From NCBI GenBank assembly GCA_039621445.1, contig CP154954.1, forward strand, positions 73,628,446 through 73,692,445: a stretch of 64,000 bases of DNA. The letters are read 5' to 3'. The notes under the pieces were generated by a model. That model was not told where the DNA came from. It made no database searches and saw nothing but the letters and a program-made list of their open reading frames with translations. Positions within the stretch are counted from its first letter, which is position 1. Each line of letters starts with the position of its first letter. The position numbers were made by a program, and so were the translations under genes. The stretch comes from Euglena gracilis. Taxonomy: Eukaryota > Euglenida > Euglenophyceae > Euglenales. Below are positions 9,936 through 21,159 of this stretch, one piece after another.

Positions 9936-12833
9936 GTGACACAACACAGGCAGCATCAGCTTGCAACATGAAGTTATTCCACCACACCTGCCCCCCCCAC
10001 CTGCATCAAATATGCACCCATGCACAAATGCCACCTCCATTTATCACCCCTATGTACACCCTGAAAGTTTTTGTTTTCAGGAATGACGATCTTTTTGCAT
10101 TCTGCATTTGTCCATAATTTTGGATCCATTTGCCTTGCTGTAACCATTAATTCCCAAACCTCTCAGTCAAATCAAGGGCATCATTGGAGTCCCGGGCTGC
10201 TCTGCCTCACACCATGACAGCAACCCCACGGTCCCCTGTCGGACCGTCTAATGTCTCCCCAAATGGGTCTTTCACCCAGGCCACCACCGAGGAAGACAGA
10301 AATGCTTGCACATTTCTATCTTTTACTTTCATTTTTGAAATTGTCCTCAAAGGTGTCTCATTGTCTGTGGGGAGGTGTGAAAATCATGCGATAAAAGTTA
10401 AAAGGATTGAACAGTTTCAGAGGGGTGGAAGACGGCCTCAAATACAGGTACCTACCGCTATCCCCATGTGTGCTAGTAAAAAAGGGTTACCATGCCCCCC
10501 CCTTTACTGTTCCCGTCCTGTGGCCCCCTTTTGGGTCCATGGGAACAGTAAGGGGGGGGGACGAGCTCCCCCCCCCTTACTGTTCCCATGGGCCATGAAC
10601 AAACCAACCAAGTTAGACCCAAAAGGCCACCTAAAATGCCAAAATGAAGCTTTTTTTGGTTTAAATGCTTGAAAATTGCACCTCCACAACATCCATTCTG
10701 GCATTAGGTTGGATTTGGGTGGGATGGAAAGCACCTAAAACCGACCAAAAAAATTCCCCTTTTTGCCTTGTGTTCCAAGAATCCTTTACAAAAAGTGCTC
10801 TGACACTGCACTGTTCCCGTCCCCCCAATGGGAACAGTAAGGGGGGGGGAACAGTAAAGGGGGGGGGCATGGTAATGGACCTTCAACTGGAAACTGATTG
10901 AGCGTTCCCATTAAGTTCTCAGGGATGAGTATTTTTATGTGCCGGCCGGATGGGAAAAAACCATAAGTTTTATTGCAGAAAAAGTGAATGAAAAAGTATG
11001 CAACTCGCGTCCCCCCCCCCCCAGGGCCACTCCCTCCCAGTCACCAATCTTAGAAAAAAATTTTCAGAAAGGCTTTCTGGAAAACAGAACAATAATCAGC
11101 AAAGGAAATCCTGAAGAGTCAAAAGGTTTGGCATGTTTTGACTTTGCAATTTCGGACCTGCACAACTTTTTTTTATGAAGTTTTTTTTTTCTGACTTCTT
11201 TGCCTTGTCCGCCTGGTAGGTTTGCTTTTTTTTTTTCTCCAATGAAGCGTTTTCTTTTTGCACGACCCGTGGCAGTTGTCGCCATTTTGATAGATACCTT
11301 GCCTCATTGCAGGAACATGGTAGTTTGGCTGGTCCAATAAGCCACCTAAGTTATGTCACTATTACTGCCTGAAAGATAAGTCGCGCAAAAATGACCTCTG
11401 ACGTTATTGACGGGTTTTTCTTCCTGCAGTTTATTAAATGGGGCCAAATAGAAAAATCAGGGCATCATTAGTCCCGGGCTGATTCGCCTAACCCATGAAC
11501 CGTTATATTTGTTTTTGTTTCTTTAAATGCTAGTTGTATTTGTATTTTTTCTTTGAATATTGTTTCGTGTCTGTATCATTGTCTGGTGGGTTGAAAATCA
11601 TGTTCCTGTGTTTGGCGCGGGGCAGGAGACAGTGGGGGGTCGCAGGGCGGTCTCAATCATCCATGGGGATGCAGAGCAAGGGGTGGGGAAAGAGTCCCCC
11701 TTACATGGGCCTGTGGGTCCCAAGGGGGGGCCAGGGGAGACCCAATGGTACCAAAAAAATTAGACCCAAAGGACCTAGGCAAAAATGACAAACAAAATTG
11801 AAACTGAACATTACCTCCCCTGATGAGGGTATCACCAATCCCACCCCCTTGGTATATTTTTTGTTTTTTTCGGTATTTTTCAACGGGGATTCGGGTTACA
11901 ATGGCCAGTGTATTTCTTTATGGCAGACCTTTGTTTTCAGTGTTTTTTGCTGTGTCCACCGATTGTTGTTTTTTTGTGTTTTGATCGAGTTTTTGACTTT
12001 TTTTTTTTTATGAAGCTTTTTTTTGATTTTTTTTTTTTTTACTGGTGGGTTGTTTTCAATTAAATTGCCTCAGACCATCCAAACATCTTTTGATGAACTG
12101 AACGTACACATGTAATCAATCCTGGAACTGTGCAAATTTGCACCTTGCTGTCTTCTGACGTTGTCATTTTCTGGTGGTTTTGGGTTGGTCTGAAATTTGC
12201 GGACATTATTTTTGTATTTTTCAAGAAGGCATTGATGTCGTGCATCACAATGAACTGTGTTAATATATTAATTTTTTCCAGATGAGGTGTTATTTTATTT
12301 GATGAAATATATTTTTATTTCGTTATGTATAACGTGTATTTCGAAATAGAATTCACCGGCCTACAACTTTCTTTGTTTCCCTCTTTCTTGCATCTGCTTT
12401 CTTGTCCTCAACCCTGGTGTTAATCCATTATTTCCTGTTTTTGGCACAGAGATTCGAAAAGGGAAGCCTTTTACATGTGATTCCCTGGGCGTCCCGCTCG
12501 TAAAATGACCCGGGGCAGGCTTCTTTTTAATTCAAAAGCCCCCCTGGGGGGGTCCCGGGAGTGGGGGCCAGGTATGAGTTTTGGCGCGCAGCAGTGAATT
12601 TTTTGGGGAAAATGCCCTTAGACGTCCCGATGTTTGGGGGGGTTCCCCCCTGTGCTCCTGCGCCGGGCTGGGCAGGTGGGGAGGCCCCCCACGTGCTCTT
12701 AAAAAAAAGCCTCACCTGGGGGTTTTTGCTGACTGTGTTTTGTTACGGGCAGACAGCCAAAAACCCGTGAGTGTTTCACAACGGGCCCCCTGGCCCAGTT
12801 GTCAAACGTGGCCCGAGTATTTTCTCCTGCCAG
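9936..12833. other. Non-coding stretch with dispersed repeats
   Basis: 10,175-10,400 and 11,455-11,610 are two copies of a repeat that begins GGGCATCATT..GTCCCGGGCTG and later carries TCATTGTCTG..GAAAATCATG. Within the first, 10,221-10,290 has a short Pro/Ser-rich open frame after CATGACAG, not strong enough to call. 10,490-10,872 is a miniature element, listed separately. 11,160-12,450 is T-rich with no gene seen. Confidence 0.5.
10490..10872. mobile_element. C-rich TIR miniature element flanked by TA
   Basis: The left end CCATGCCCCCCCCTTTACTG and the right end CAGTAAAGGGGGGGGGCATGG are near-perfect inverted repeats. TA dinucleotides flank both sides, as in Tc1/mariner or Stowaway-type insertions. 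Further internal copies of GGGAACAGTAAGGGGGGGG in both orientations (10,545-10,590 and 10,828-10,860) make a nested snap-back structure. There is no transposase frame. The end structure resembles 33,617-33,783. Confidence 0.6.
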
Positions 12834-12963
12834 GGGACTGACGGGGTTCGATTTTGGCCAGCGGGGATCGCCTGGCCTCGCCAGCTCTGGCAGCAGCGGG
12901 TGGACGACGGCAAAGGGCAACCGGGCGTTCTCCCCCGCAATGCCGCCGTCCCCCCGCTCCATG
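12834..12963 (+). CDS. Candidate exon, Ser/Gly/Pro-rich
   Basis: Acceptor CTCCTGCCAG ends at 12,833; donor CCATG|GTGTGT at 12,964. Two frames are open. The one starting at 12,835 gives a Gly/Ser-rich chain (GSPGLASSGSSGWTTAKGNR then AFSPAMPPSPRSM), like the other linker exons. The phase-0 frame gives GTDGVRFWPAGIAWPRQLW. GC content is high, but the frame cannot be settled from sequence alone. Confidence 0.4.
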
Positions 12964-13309
12964 GTGTGTCCACCGTTGCGTGTCTTCCACCAATGTGGGA
13001 ATTATATATATATTATACATATATATATATATGTGTGTGTGTGTGTATGTATATATTATATAGATATCCCGGAGGGCTGGCCAAAGCCTGACAGGTGGTG
13101 GCTTGGGGCACCCAATATAAGTGGGAGGCCACCCCCCTTGTCTTTGTCTCCACAACTCGTTTCCACTCTTCCAGCTGGGCCAATTTTTGTCAAGAATATT
13201 CCTGCAGTGCTGAAATCTCTTCCCTTCGAAGAACCATCTTTGGTGGGATTGGTCTCCCCCCACCAGAGGGGGTAAAATGTGTTTCGCATTTTTTTTGTCT
13301 TTTTGCGTC

Positions 13310-14460
13310 TTTTTTTCAAGTATTCCAAAAATGAGCATTTTTGTGCATTTTTTCGATCCTTTTTTGCCCTTTTGGCACATTTCTTTCCCCCGTGATTAAC
13401 CCATTTTTTCATATTTCTGCATTTGTCTGCATTTTTTTTGAAATTTACAAAAGGGGAAGTTCATATCCGCAATTTTCCACAATTCTTCTGCAATTTTCGT
13501 AATTTTTCTGCCATTTTTTCACTTTCTGCCTGAAACGGAAGGCGAATTGAATTTCGACCACCATTTTTTTTTAGGTGGTGCCGACCCCACCCCGGGGGGT
13601 GCCTGCCTAGGCAGGCACTCCAAGGCACTCCCAATCCGACCCCCCCCCCGGGTGGGGGGGGTAGGGCACACAGCCAAAAGTGCCCCAGCACATACCCCGG
13701 CGCCGAAGGTGCCGGGGAGCCAAAAATGGCCTATTCTCAAAGGAATGTTCCTGGTGCAGGCCGAAATCCGACTCCAGGGAGGTAGTGCCTGCCTGGGCGG
13801 GCATCCCAAGGCACTCCGGACCCCCCCCGGGTTGGTAAAAAAAAAGAGCCTGGTTTCGACCAGTTCTTGAGTGTTTCACAAGGGAATCCAGGTGCTTTTG
13901 TTATTTTGTTGCAAATTTGCCAAAGTTTGTCAAATTTTACAAAATTTGTCAAATTTCACAAAATTTGACAAAACTTGGCAGTTTCTGGGGCCTTTTTTTT
14001 TTAATTTTTCCCCCAATTTCTACTGGGAAGTAATTTCGCCTTAAAAATTCCGCATCCTGGACCAGATTTTTTCCAGAGACCAAAGTTTTTGGTGTTTTTT
14101 TTTTCTGTTTTGGATTTTTTACCAAGAAATTTCATATTTCCAGAATCAGCTTGTTCCCAAAATCACAAAAATCATGCTTTTTGTTGGAAAAAATGTGAAT
14201 AACAGCTCATAAGTTGTGTGTATGTTGCAAAACGACAAATTTATGAATTTTTTTCACAGTCCCCTCCAGCGGAATAGTGTACATTCTCGATGTGAATGTT
14301 TCCGCATTTTTTCCTGCAATTTTTCCGAAGTCCTCCAATATCAATTCCCCCCTGAATTTTCGGGGTTTCTTGAAACTGCCATTGTCCTCGTAATTCCATA
14401 TAATTCTCGCATTTTTTTTTTCAAGGCCGGCTGGCACATCCCCCTCGCACCTACACAGCC
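13310..14460. repeat. Long dispersed repeat, copy 1 (carries insertion)
   Basis: This T-rich segment aligns in order with 30,425-31,080. Shared landmarks are CCGCAATTTTCC blocks, a CTTGAACG/CTTGAGTGTTT.ACAAGGG block, TCACAAAAATCATG, TGTGAATAACAGCTCA, CCCCTCCAGC..TGTAC and TTTTTCCG.AAT. The left copy is interrupted at 13,559-13,852 by a miniature transposon that the right copy lacks. A shorter relative is at 9,165. I find no coding sequence in either copy. Confidence 0.7.
13559..13852. mobile_element. hAT-like miniature element, copy 3 (294 bp)
   Basis: Ends are CACCATTTTTTTTTAGG at the left and, read from the right, CAGGCTCTTTTTTTTTACC. The flanking 8-mers are ATTTCGAC (13,551-13,558) and GTTTCGAC (13,853-13,860), a one-mismatch target duplication. 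The paralogous repeat at 30,571-30,578 has a single GTTCCGAC at the equivalent point and no insertion. The core carries GGCGCCGAAGGTGCCGGGG and GCCTGCCTAGGCAGGC hairpins shared with the element at 62,653. Non-autonomous. Confidence 0.88.
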
Positions 14461-15544
14461 CCTGTGGTGGGCACCTTTTATGGAGTCGCTGAGCTCTTAC
14501 ATAATTGGCTAATGGGGATCCACTTGAGGGGGGGGGGGGCTCAAGACCGACCCCTTATTTTTTGACGCATGCAAATTTGGTCGATTCTTTGTGCATGGTT
14601 GGATTTGTCATGAAACCATCTGGCAACTTTAAATTTTTGGAAAGGTTTTGGGATTTATTCTGAGCCCTTTTCACAGCCTTGCCAAATTTCACTGGCCGGT
14701 CTTGTCCTGGCAGTCAATTAGCCGATTGGGGGGGGGACAATCAGGAGTGGGGGCGAGGGTAATCGTTTTAGGTGTAAATTTTTTGAGTTTGATTTGAATT
14801 TGTTTTTTGGGACAATATCCATAGATTAAATGGGTGTCAAAATGTTGATTTTTTTTTGTTGGAAAGTTCCAAGCGGTGATATTAGGCAGTTAATTCTATG
14901 GGGTTTTTGCAGCATGAATTCCCAAGTTTTGCTGCTGGAAACCCCTTGCCTCCTGGGGGGTTAATAGATCAAGGAGTCGTTGGTGAACTCAGCTCCGGGA
15001 TTCCCCAAAAATGCCCAAGGAAATCTTTTTTTGAAATCTCAGTGAAAGCCAAAAAGTGTGTCAAAAAAGGAAATCACAGCGGGGGGTCCCAAAAACCAAA
15101 AAAATTGGGCATTTTTTGGGTACCCCCCCAAAACCAAATTCATGGGGGGTACCCAAAGCACACAACCCAACCTTGGACGGACCCACCCACCCACCCATCC
15201 ACCCACCCCCTGGGAGGGGCCATTGGGGGGGTCTAAGTGGCAGGACTGTGCAGGAATCCCTGTGGGTGGGGGGTTCCACCCCCCCCCCCCCCCACCACCC
15301 TCTTCCGTGCTTCCGGGGTGCCGTAATTTAGATCAAAGTTTTCCTTCGGCCCCTTTGGCCCCAAATGAATTTTTCTTTGGGCGGTTCCATTGTGGGTGGG
15401 GGGTCGCCCCCTCCCTATAAGGCTTTCCCGTACCTCCCCCCAAATAAGACCTGGGGCTTATTTTTGGGTCCAGAGGGGCCTTATTTTCAGGGAGTCCTGT
15501 TTTTGTATTTTTTTCTTGACTAATTTGGGCCCAAAAAAATATCA

Positions 15545-15622
15545 CATTTCAAGTTCCCAAGAGCACCAAAATTTTCCTTTGGCACTTCGTGCCATGTGTA
15601 AATGGTGTAAGTTGATAGTTAA
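15545..15622 (-). repeat. Dispersed GGCRCGAAGYGCC repeat, minus-strand copy
   Basis: Read on the minus strand it gives ATTTACACATGGCACGAAGT followed by GCCAAAGGAA and, 15-20 nt on, a TTGGGAAC block. 27,765-27,833 carries the same order of words on the plus strand (ATTTACATATGGCGCGAAGC, GCCAAAGGAA, TTGGGAAC). The core is a short hairpin. Confidence 0.6.
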
Positions 15623-17652
15623 CCCCCCCCCCAAAAAAAACTGGGCAGTGCCCAAATATCTGGCAGGGGGCAGGCCGAAAAGATGGTTCCAATACCACCC
15701 TGTCCGTTTTTTTTTTGTCACTTGGAAGGTTAGCGATGATGGAGATACTCCACAATGGTGGCCTGGCGAGCAACTTTCGAACTTCACTGGGCAGGGGGGA
15801 GGACCAAAATGATGGTTCCAATAATTGGGCACCCTGCCTGGTTATTTGGGGGGGGGTTCACCTTGTTTTTCGCACTTCAAAAATCTGAAAACTTTTGAAA
15901 TTTCATCAGCTTTGTGTATGAGGTTTTTGGTAGTTTTTTTTTCGGGAAATTTCCACTGTCCCTTTTATGGGAGGGTCTTATTTTTCAATTTTTGCTTGAT
16001 CGCCTCGCATTTGATACCCTGCCCCTGGGGCAGGGTCCAGCCAGCACCTTTTTCCAGCCTGCCTAGTGCCAGCGGTCTTTGAGAAAACCCCTGACCCCGG
16101 CCTGGGCTGCCCCAGCCGTAGATTCCCTTCACAACCCCCCCCCCCCCGGGGACCGGGGTTTTTGGGGGGTGGCTTGGGGCCACTGGAACCCACCCCTCCT
16201 GAGGGGCCGGGGGGGGTCTTATTTTTTGGGGGGATTTACTAGCCCACTTTTAGGGACCCACTTTTGGGGGGGGCTCAATTTCAGGGGGTCCAAATTTTTT
16301 TGGTGCTTCACACTGAAAACACTGCAGTGGGCAGTGCCCTAAAACTTTGCATGCCCAAATAACTTTGCAGGGGGGAGCCTGAAAAAGATCAGTCCAAATA
16401 CTCTTGCCCCCCCCCTTTACAGGGAAAAAAGGGAAAATGATGCATCTTTTTTGAATGTCGAGAGGTGGTCGGCACAAAAAATCATCTGAAATGTCATATT
16501 GTTCTATTATTTGATGAATAGAAGCAATTAATTATGTTACAAATATCAATGAATACCATATGACAACAAGTTTCTAAGAGGAATTGTGGTCAAACGGTCT
16601 ATCAATGGTTTTGGGTGCTGCCCATAACTTTCCAGAGGGGGTCGGGGTGCCCGCCCCAACTAACTTTGCAGGGGGCAAAGTTATTTTGGGGGGTTTACCC
16701 ATCTCGCCCGACCCCCCCCCCCCCCCCGAGGGGGGTTCTGGACCCAGCCTTCTTCCTCCGGATCACCAGACTTAAAATAATCTCTGAGCGGGGAGTGCCC
16801 AAACAACTGGGCGGGGGGGGGCAAAAATGGTTCCAGTGACTGGGCGATCCTTCAAATCTGTGTTCAGTCCTGCCTGGTTGGAAGGCAGCACAACACAGTG
16901 CCCAAACAGAACTTCTCAATGCAGGTGTTTTTCTAATGGCGCCTGTTCTACCTGCTTTTGGCCAATGCTTACCGGCAAAGTATTTCAACAGCCTTTGCAG
17001 TCCTTTGCCGGCCCAGGATCCTCCCGCCTACACCTCCTGCGGCGTGACCTCCACTGCTGCAGGGCAGCCTGTTTGATTGTCTGTGGACGTGCATGCCTGT
17101 GCAAATGTGTGAGTGTCACCAGCGGGACAACGCTGGCTGTGGCGGCAGTACCTTGGTCAAGGTGACCAAATCAGGCTAAAAATGGCCAAAAATGACCTAA
17201 AAGAACCCAATTTGGTCAACTTGACCAAGTCATTGCCGCCACATCCAGTGTTGACAGGGGTTGCCGTCATATTTTGTCCAAAGCTGGGACCATACGCCAC
17301 CCGCCCCAATTTTGACCACGTCTCCCCCTTGTCTGGGCTGTGGTTTGATTGGTAAACAAAAAGGGTTGCAAATTAAAGAATTGTTCTCTTGCACAGGGTG
17401 CTGCTGGGGCAGGGTCGGGCTAGTGTGCACACACCATCACAACAGCTCATTGGGCTAACATGGGCTTCGGGGCTTGGGATTGAGTTCCCACCCGCAAAAC
17501 TCGAGGGGGTATGTAAATTTTTTGGCATATTGTATGCGTGTGCACGCACACATATGCACACTAATGGCACAGTTATGGAGGGTGTTCTGTGTGCATGCTT
17601 TTGGACTTCTTTGGATAAAAAATGTGAATGTTTGTTGGTGGCTGGAAGTCAG

Positions 17653-17779
17653 CCTGACGGCCGCCGTGCCTCCCAACGGCACCCCGCGCGGCCCGTCGCC
17701 GTCCCCGCCGCCGGCCGCCATGGTCTCCTCCACGCACTCCAGCCCGGCCAAGACTGCCCCCGGGGCTGTCCGGCCAAAT
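17653..17779 (+). CDS. Candidate exon, Pro/Ser-rich
   Basis: A very GC-rich island after GGAAGTCAG (ends 17,652) and before CCAAAT|GTGTCG. The favoured frame reads LTAAVPPNGTPRGPSPSPPP then AAMVSSTHSSPAKTAPGAVR, with Pro, Ser and Thr making up about half the residues, matching the other linker exons. This frame is not phase 0 at the acceptor, unlike most neighbours. The phase-0 frame is open too but reads as an Arg/His/Cys-rich shadow. Confidence 0.45.
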
Positions 17780-18639
17780 GTGTCGGTCGTTCTGGTGTGT
17801 GTCTACATGGGGTATCTCCCCGCTTGTAGCCTTAGACAACCAAAGCTGCATTTCAGCCGTGTTGCACTTCCAGGTTTTCACAGCCCTTTTCAGCTTTTTT
17901 TGCAGCTTTTTTCCTGTGTTTGTTGCTGCTGCTGCTGCTGTTGTTGTTCTTGTTGGTGCTGTCTTTTTCCAGATTTTTGAGCTGTCCTTCTGCCTGTCCC
18001 CCCAAGAGTTCAACGTAAGGAGGGTGTCACAGCTGTGGGATGGGGTGTCTCCCCCAAGGGTTTGATACAAGGAGGGCCCATGGCTTTGGGGGGGGTACCC
18101 TTTTGGTGGGGGTATACCCCCTTCTGCCCTTCCTTGACCGCAAGGGTTCGCCCCCCCCCCCACCTGCCAAGGGGTGCAGCTTAACCCCAGGGGGGCGGTG
18201 TACGGCCCAGAAGGCTTCAGATTCCTTTTGGCTTGAAATGCCTGCCAATAGGAGGTTTTTTTTCCAGCCTTTGGTTTCTGAAGGTAGAAACACCTTTTCC
18301 TAATGGCAGGGCAGGCCCCACAAGAGCAATGGAAAGTAGAAATGCACAATTAACCGGGACCCCCCTGAAAAGGCCAATTTTTTCCCCCACCGGTGCGAAA
18401 ATAATATTTTTTTTGTTGAAAAAGTGCCCAAATTGGTATTCTGGGTTGATTGTGGAGTTTGGAGCCTGGCGTTTCGCCCCTGGCCATGAATCCTTTCACT
18501 TTGTTCGCTTAGATGCAGTGAGGGTCCAGACCACACCCAAGAAATGTGTGTTTTTGAATACTTGCAATGGGTTCGTGCCATAAAATCATTTAGTCACTGG
18601 CCGACCGCTCCCCCCCCACCCCCCCTGCGCCCCCGGGGG

Positions 18640-18810
18640 GCTGTGTGACGGGTTTTCTCTGAGTGACTGACTACTTTTTGACCTGGACCCCCCCCCCCCG
18701 CAGGGGGTGGTCCACCTGGGGGTAGTGACGGACTGGTTTTCCGAAAAAAATGTGTGACTGGTTTTTTTTGGAAGAGTGGAAGTGACCCCACATCCCCCCG
18801 GGGGTCAGCA
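18640..18810. repeat. GTGACTGACTGG-family dispersed repeat
   Basis: Contains GAGTGACTGACTACTTTTTG, AGTGACGGACTGGTTTTCCG and TGTGACTGGTTTTTTTTGGA followed by GAGTGGAAGTGACCCCAC. The same word order, ending in GGAAGAGTGGAA.TGACCCAC, occurs at 22,010-22,240, and weaker copies occur at 7,430-7,560. Confidence 0.6.
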
Positions 18811-19975
18811 AAAAATTGAATGGTTTGTGGCCTGAATGCTTGCAATGGATTGGGAGGGGAGGGTTCCCAAGCATACATCTCTCTAAGGTTTTGCGAACCC
18901 CCCCGGGGGGGGGGCGGCTGCAGCCAGCCCCGATTTGGGCCCAGCCCAGCCGCAGCAGCCCCCTCCCCCCCCGCGGGGGGGGGGTGGTGCAAGCCCCAGC
19001 GAGCCAGCCCCTTTTTGGGGGGTCCAGCCCACAATTTTTTCGGCACAAAGCGCCGAAATTTTTGAAAAACTGTGTTCAAAAGTGGCCAAAAATGGGGTTT
19101 GGGGGGCGTTTGGGGCATTTTTGGGGGGTTTCAGATGCATCATTTTTTTCAAAACTGTGTTTTGCAGGTCATTTTTGGGCATTTTTCCGATTTCAGTCCA
19201 GCTCGCCCCGGTTCGGGTCCAGCCGGGGTCCAGCCCCCCCCCCCCCCCCGGGGGGGGGGGGCCAGCCAGCCCCAATTTCTAGCCCGCCCAAATTTCTAGC
19301 CCTAGCCCAGCAACCCCCCCCCCCCCCCGGGGTCCTTAAAGAGATGTATGTTCCCAAGTGGCCACACCATGGCACAATAGCCTGTTCTGTGAGCAGCCTT
19401 TTCCTGTGGCAGCGGGGGGGGGTCAGGAGGAATAACACCAGAGTTACTCACCCGGCCAGGGGGAGCAACAAAAGAGTACTGGTGTAAGGGATCCCTGACC
19501 ACTCACCACCCAACTGGGCCAGAAGCGAAGTTAGCGCCGGCCATAAACAGACAAGAAGCCTTGGTGCAACTGAGGGGGGGGGTCGATAGAAGGGCAGGGA
19601 GGGAGGTCGGACCCCCCTCTGGGGGACAGCAAATTAGTATTTGCAAGCCCTCCCAAGCTCCAAAGGTGCTTGCTGTGTTCTGTCAGAAGTTTTGTCAAGG
19701 CCACAGAGGGGCCATTGGCTGCCATTGGGACCTGTAATTACCATCGAAGGGAGATGCGCAATTAAAGGTGCAAAATGACCAGTGCCCAATGCCTTGTGGC
19801 ATCCAAATGAAGCTCAGGTAAGGTCGGGCTGAATTCTATGGCGTGGCCAACCCCACCCTGCCTGGCAGGCACTCCAAGGCATCCAAATTCAACTAGTGGG
19901 CACGTGACCAAAACTGCCTCGGCACCACCAAGGCACGAAGGCGCCGGAAAACCATATTTTAGTAATATTTTTCAG

Positions 19976-20011
19976 ATATATAATATATATATACATATAT
20001 ATATTATATCA

Positions 20012-20044
<33 letters not shown>

Positions 20045-20056
20045 GTATATATATAT

Positions 20057-20114
<58 letters not shown>

Positions 20115-20115
20115 T
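19976..20115. repeat. AT microsatellite
   Basis: Alternating TA with occasional CATATA and GTATA interruptions. It directly abuts the palindromic element at 20,116, and ATATAT resumes at its right side (20,414), so the element appears inserted into the microsatellite. Confidence 0.95.
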
Positions 20116-20413
20116 GGCAGGTGTAAACTTTAGGAACCCCCCCGGGGGGGGCTCCTAAAGTTGACCCCACGATGGACACCCCTTTATTTGAAGGTATAGG
20201 GTTAGGTGCGCACATGCAAATTTGCGCTAATTGGCTATGTTGCGCTAATTGGCTATGTTGCGCGCAACGTTGCAAATTAGCGCAACATAGCCAATTAGCG
20301 CAAATTAGCATGTGCGCACCTAACCCTATACCTTCAAATAAAGGAGGTGTCCATCGTGGGGTCAACTTTAGGAGCCCCCCCCCCCGGGGGGGCTCCTAAA
20401 GTTTACACCTGCC
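20116..20413. mobile_element. Near-perfect 298-bp palindrome (fold-back element)
   Basis: The left arm begins GGCAGGTGTAAACTTTAGGA and the right arm ends with the matching reverse complement. The arms pair through a CCCCC/GGGGG block, AAAGTTGACCCCACGATGGA, the CTATACCTTCAAATAAAGG region and GGGTTAGGTGCGCACATG, down to GCGCTAATTGGCTATGTT repeats near the centre at about 20,264. Mismatches are few. Ends abut AT repeats, so a target duplication cannot be measured; TA or (AT)4 both fit. There is no coding content. The transcript would fold into a hairpin of about 140 bp. Confidence 0.85.
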
Positions 20414-20660
20414 ATATATATTTGTATATTTTATTTGTATCATTATTTTTTTCATCCATTCATATTTTTATATTTTCATCTGTCTTATTTGATATTATTT
20501 TTTGGTCATTTTTCCTCTGTCCACTGCCAGGCAGGCAACCCCTTTGGGGGGGTGGCAGTGCCTCCGGGCATTCCGAGAGCCCCTTCACCCCCCAGGTTGG
20601 TCAAATTCAGCCTGGTTGAGGGTTGTCTTTGAGTTATTTGAGGCCATTTTCAAGGGTCAG

Positions 20661-20763
20661 CCCGACGCTTCGAAGGACTTTGCGTGTCCGCAGGACCCAC
20701 AGCGCTCGTCTCCCCAAGCTGGCTCACCCAAACCAGCCCCCACCGCACAGGGCACGTGTCCAG
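20661..20763 (+). CDS. Candidate exon, Pro/Ser/Gln-rich
   Basis: Two acceptors in the same frame are possible: CAAGGGTCAG (ends 20,660) and GTGTCCGCAG (ends 20,693), both phase 0. The frame reads PDASKDFACPQDPQRSSPQA then GSPKPAPTAQGTCP. Donor GTCCAG|GTGGAG at 20,764. Composition matches the other linker exons. Confidence 0.45.
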
Positions 20764-20928
20764 GTGGAGCCCTCGCTGGTGCACTCCTTTTTCTTGAAAA
20801 TTTGTCATTGATGGGAGAGGATAACAGCTCCATCCACTGCACTATCCTTGCACATTATCCCCCGTGTGCGATCATCTGAGCACAATACAAAACCCTAAAC
20901 CTCTTTTTTTTGCACCAAAAACCTTCAG

Positions 20929-20974
20929 CATTAACGAGCAGAGTGGGTCACCTCAGGAATCAATTCGGTTGTAT
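20929..20974 (+). CDS. Possible short exon
   Basis: Acceptor ACCTTCAG ends at 20,928. The following codons give INEQSGSPQESIRLY, protein-like and polar, before a possible donor GTATGTTGG at 20,975. The frame runs on to 21,295 through repeat sequence. Short and weakly supported. Confidence 0.25.
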
Positions 20975-21159
20975 GTTGGTTCTCGGGTCACGGATTCCAA
21001 CGGGCCCCATTTTCAAGAACAGCTTGGCCACTGGCGTTCAGGGACATTAGCAGCCGGCTCCAGCAGGCCAACTTCCGTCCCCTGGATTGGCCAAAAGCCT
21101 CCAGCCCCTTCCCCACCAGGGAATGTTTTAAGCCGGACTCCACCCCACCCGGGGGGGGG

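Larger units (their letters stand above)
12964..17652. other. Long non-coding stretch
   Basis: 13,006-13,070 is a TA/TG microsatellite. 13,310-14,460 is a long dispersed repeat carrying a transposon (separate entries). 15,114-15,157 is an inverted repeat, TTTGGGTACCCCCC against GGGGGGTACCCAAA. 15,640-15,835, 16,325-16,400, 16,610-16,700 and 16,790-16,850 share AGTGCCCAAATAACTTTGCAGGGGG-type and GGTTCCAAT-type blocks, a further repeat family. 16,940-17,160 has a Cys-rich open frame (LHCCRAACLIVCGRACLCKC) without a clear exon structure; I do not call it. Confidence 0.45.
17780..20660. other. Non-coding stretch with hairpin-rich repeats
   Basis: 18,640-18,810 is a copy of the GTGACTGACTGG family. 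18,890-19,330 is dominated by CAGCCAGCCCC words and C-run/G-run junctions, with GGCACAAAGCGCCGAAATTTTT at 19,040. 19,850-19,950 carries AGGCACTCCAAGGCATCC and CACGAAGGCGCCGG words of the miniature-element core. 19,976-20,115 is an AT microsatellite. No convincing exon was seen. Confidence 0.45.

Noticed and set aside
16940-17160. Cys-rich frame LHCCRAACLIVCGRACLCKC as another zinc module
   Set aside because: Spacing does not match CxxC-x16-CxxC, there is no Trp or Lys signature, and splice sites are unclear.
17653-18349. 258-codon minus-strand frame over this interval
   Set aside because: It runs through microsatellite and C-run sequence and is antisense to a better plus-strand exon.
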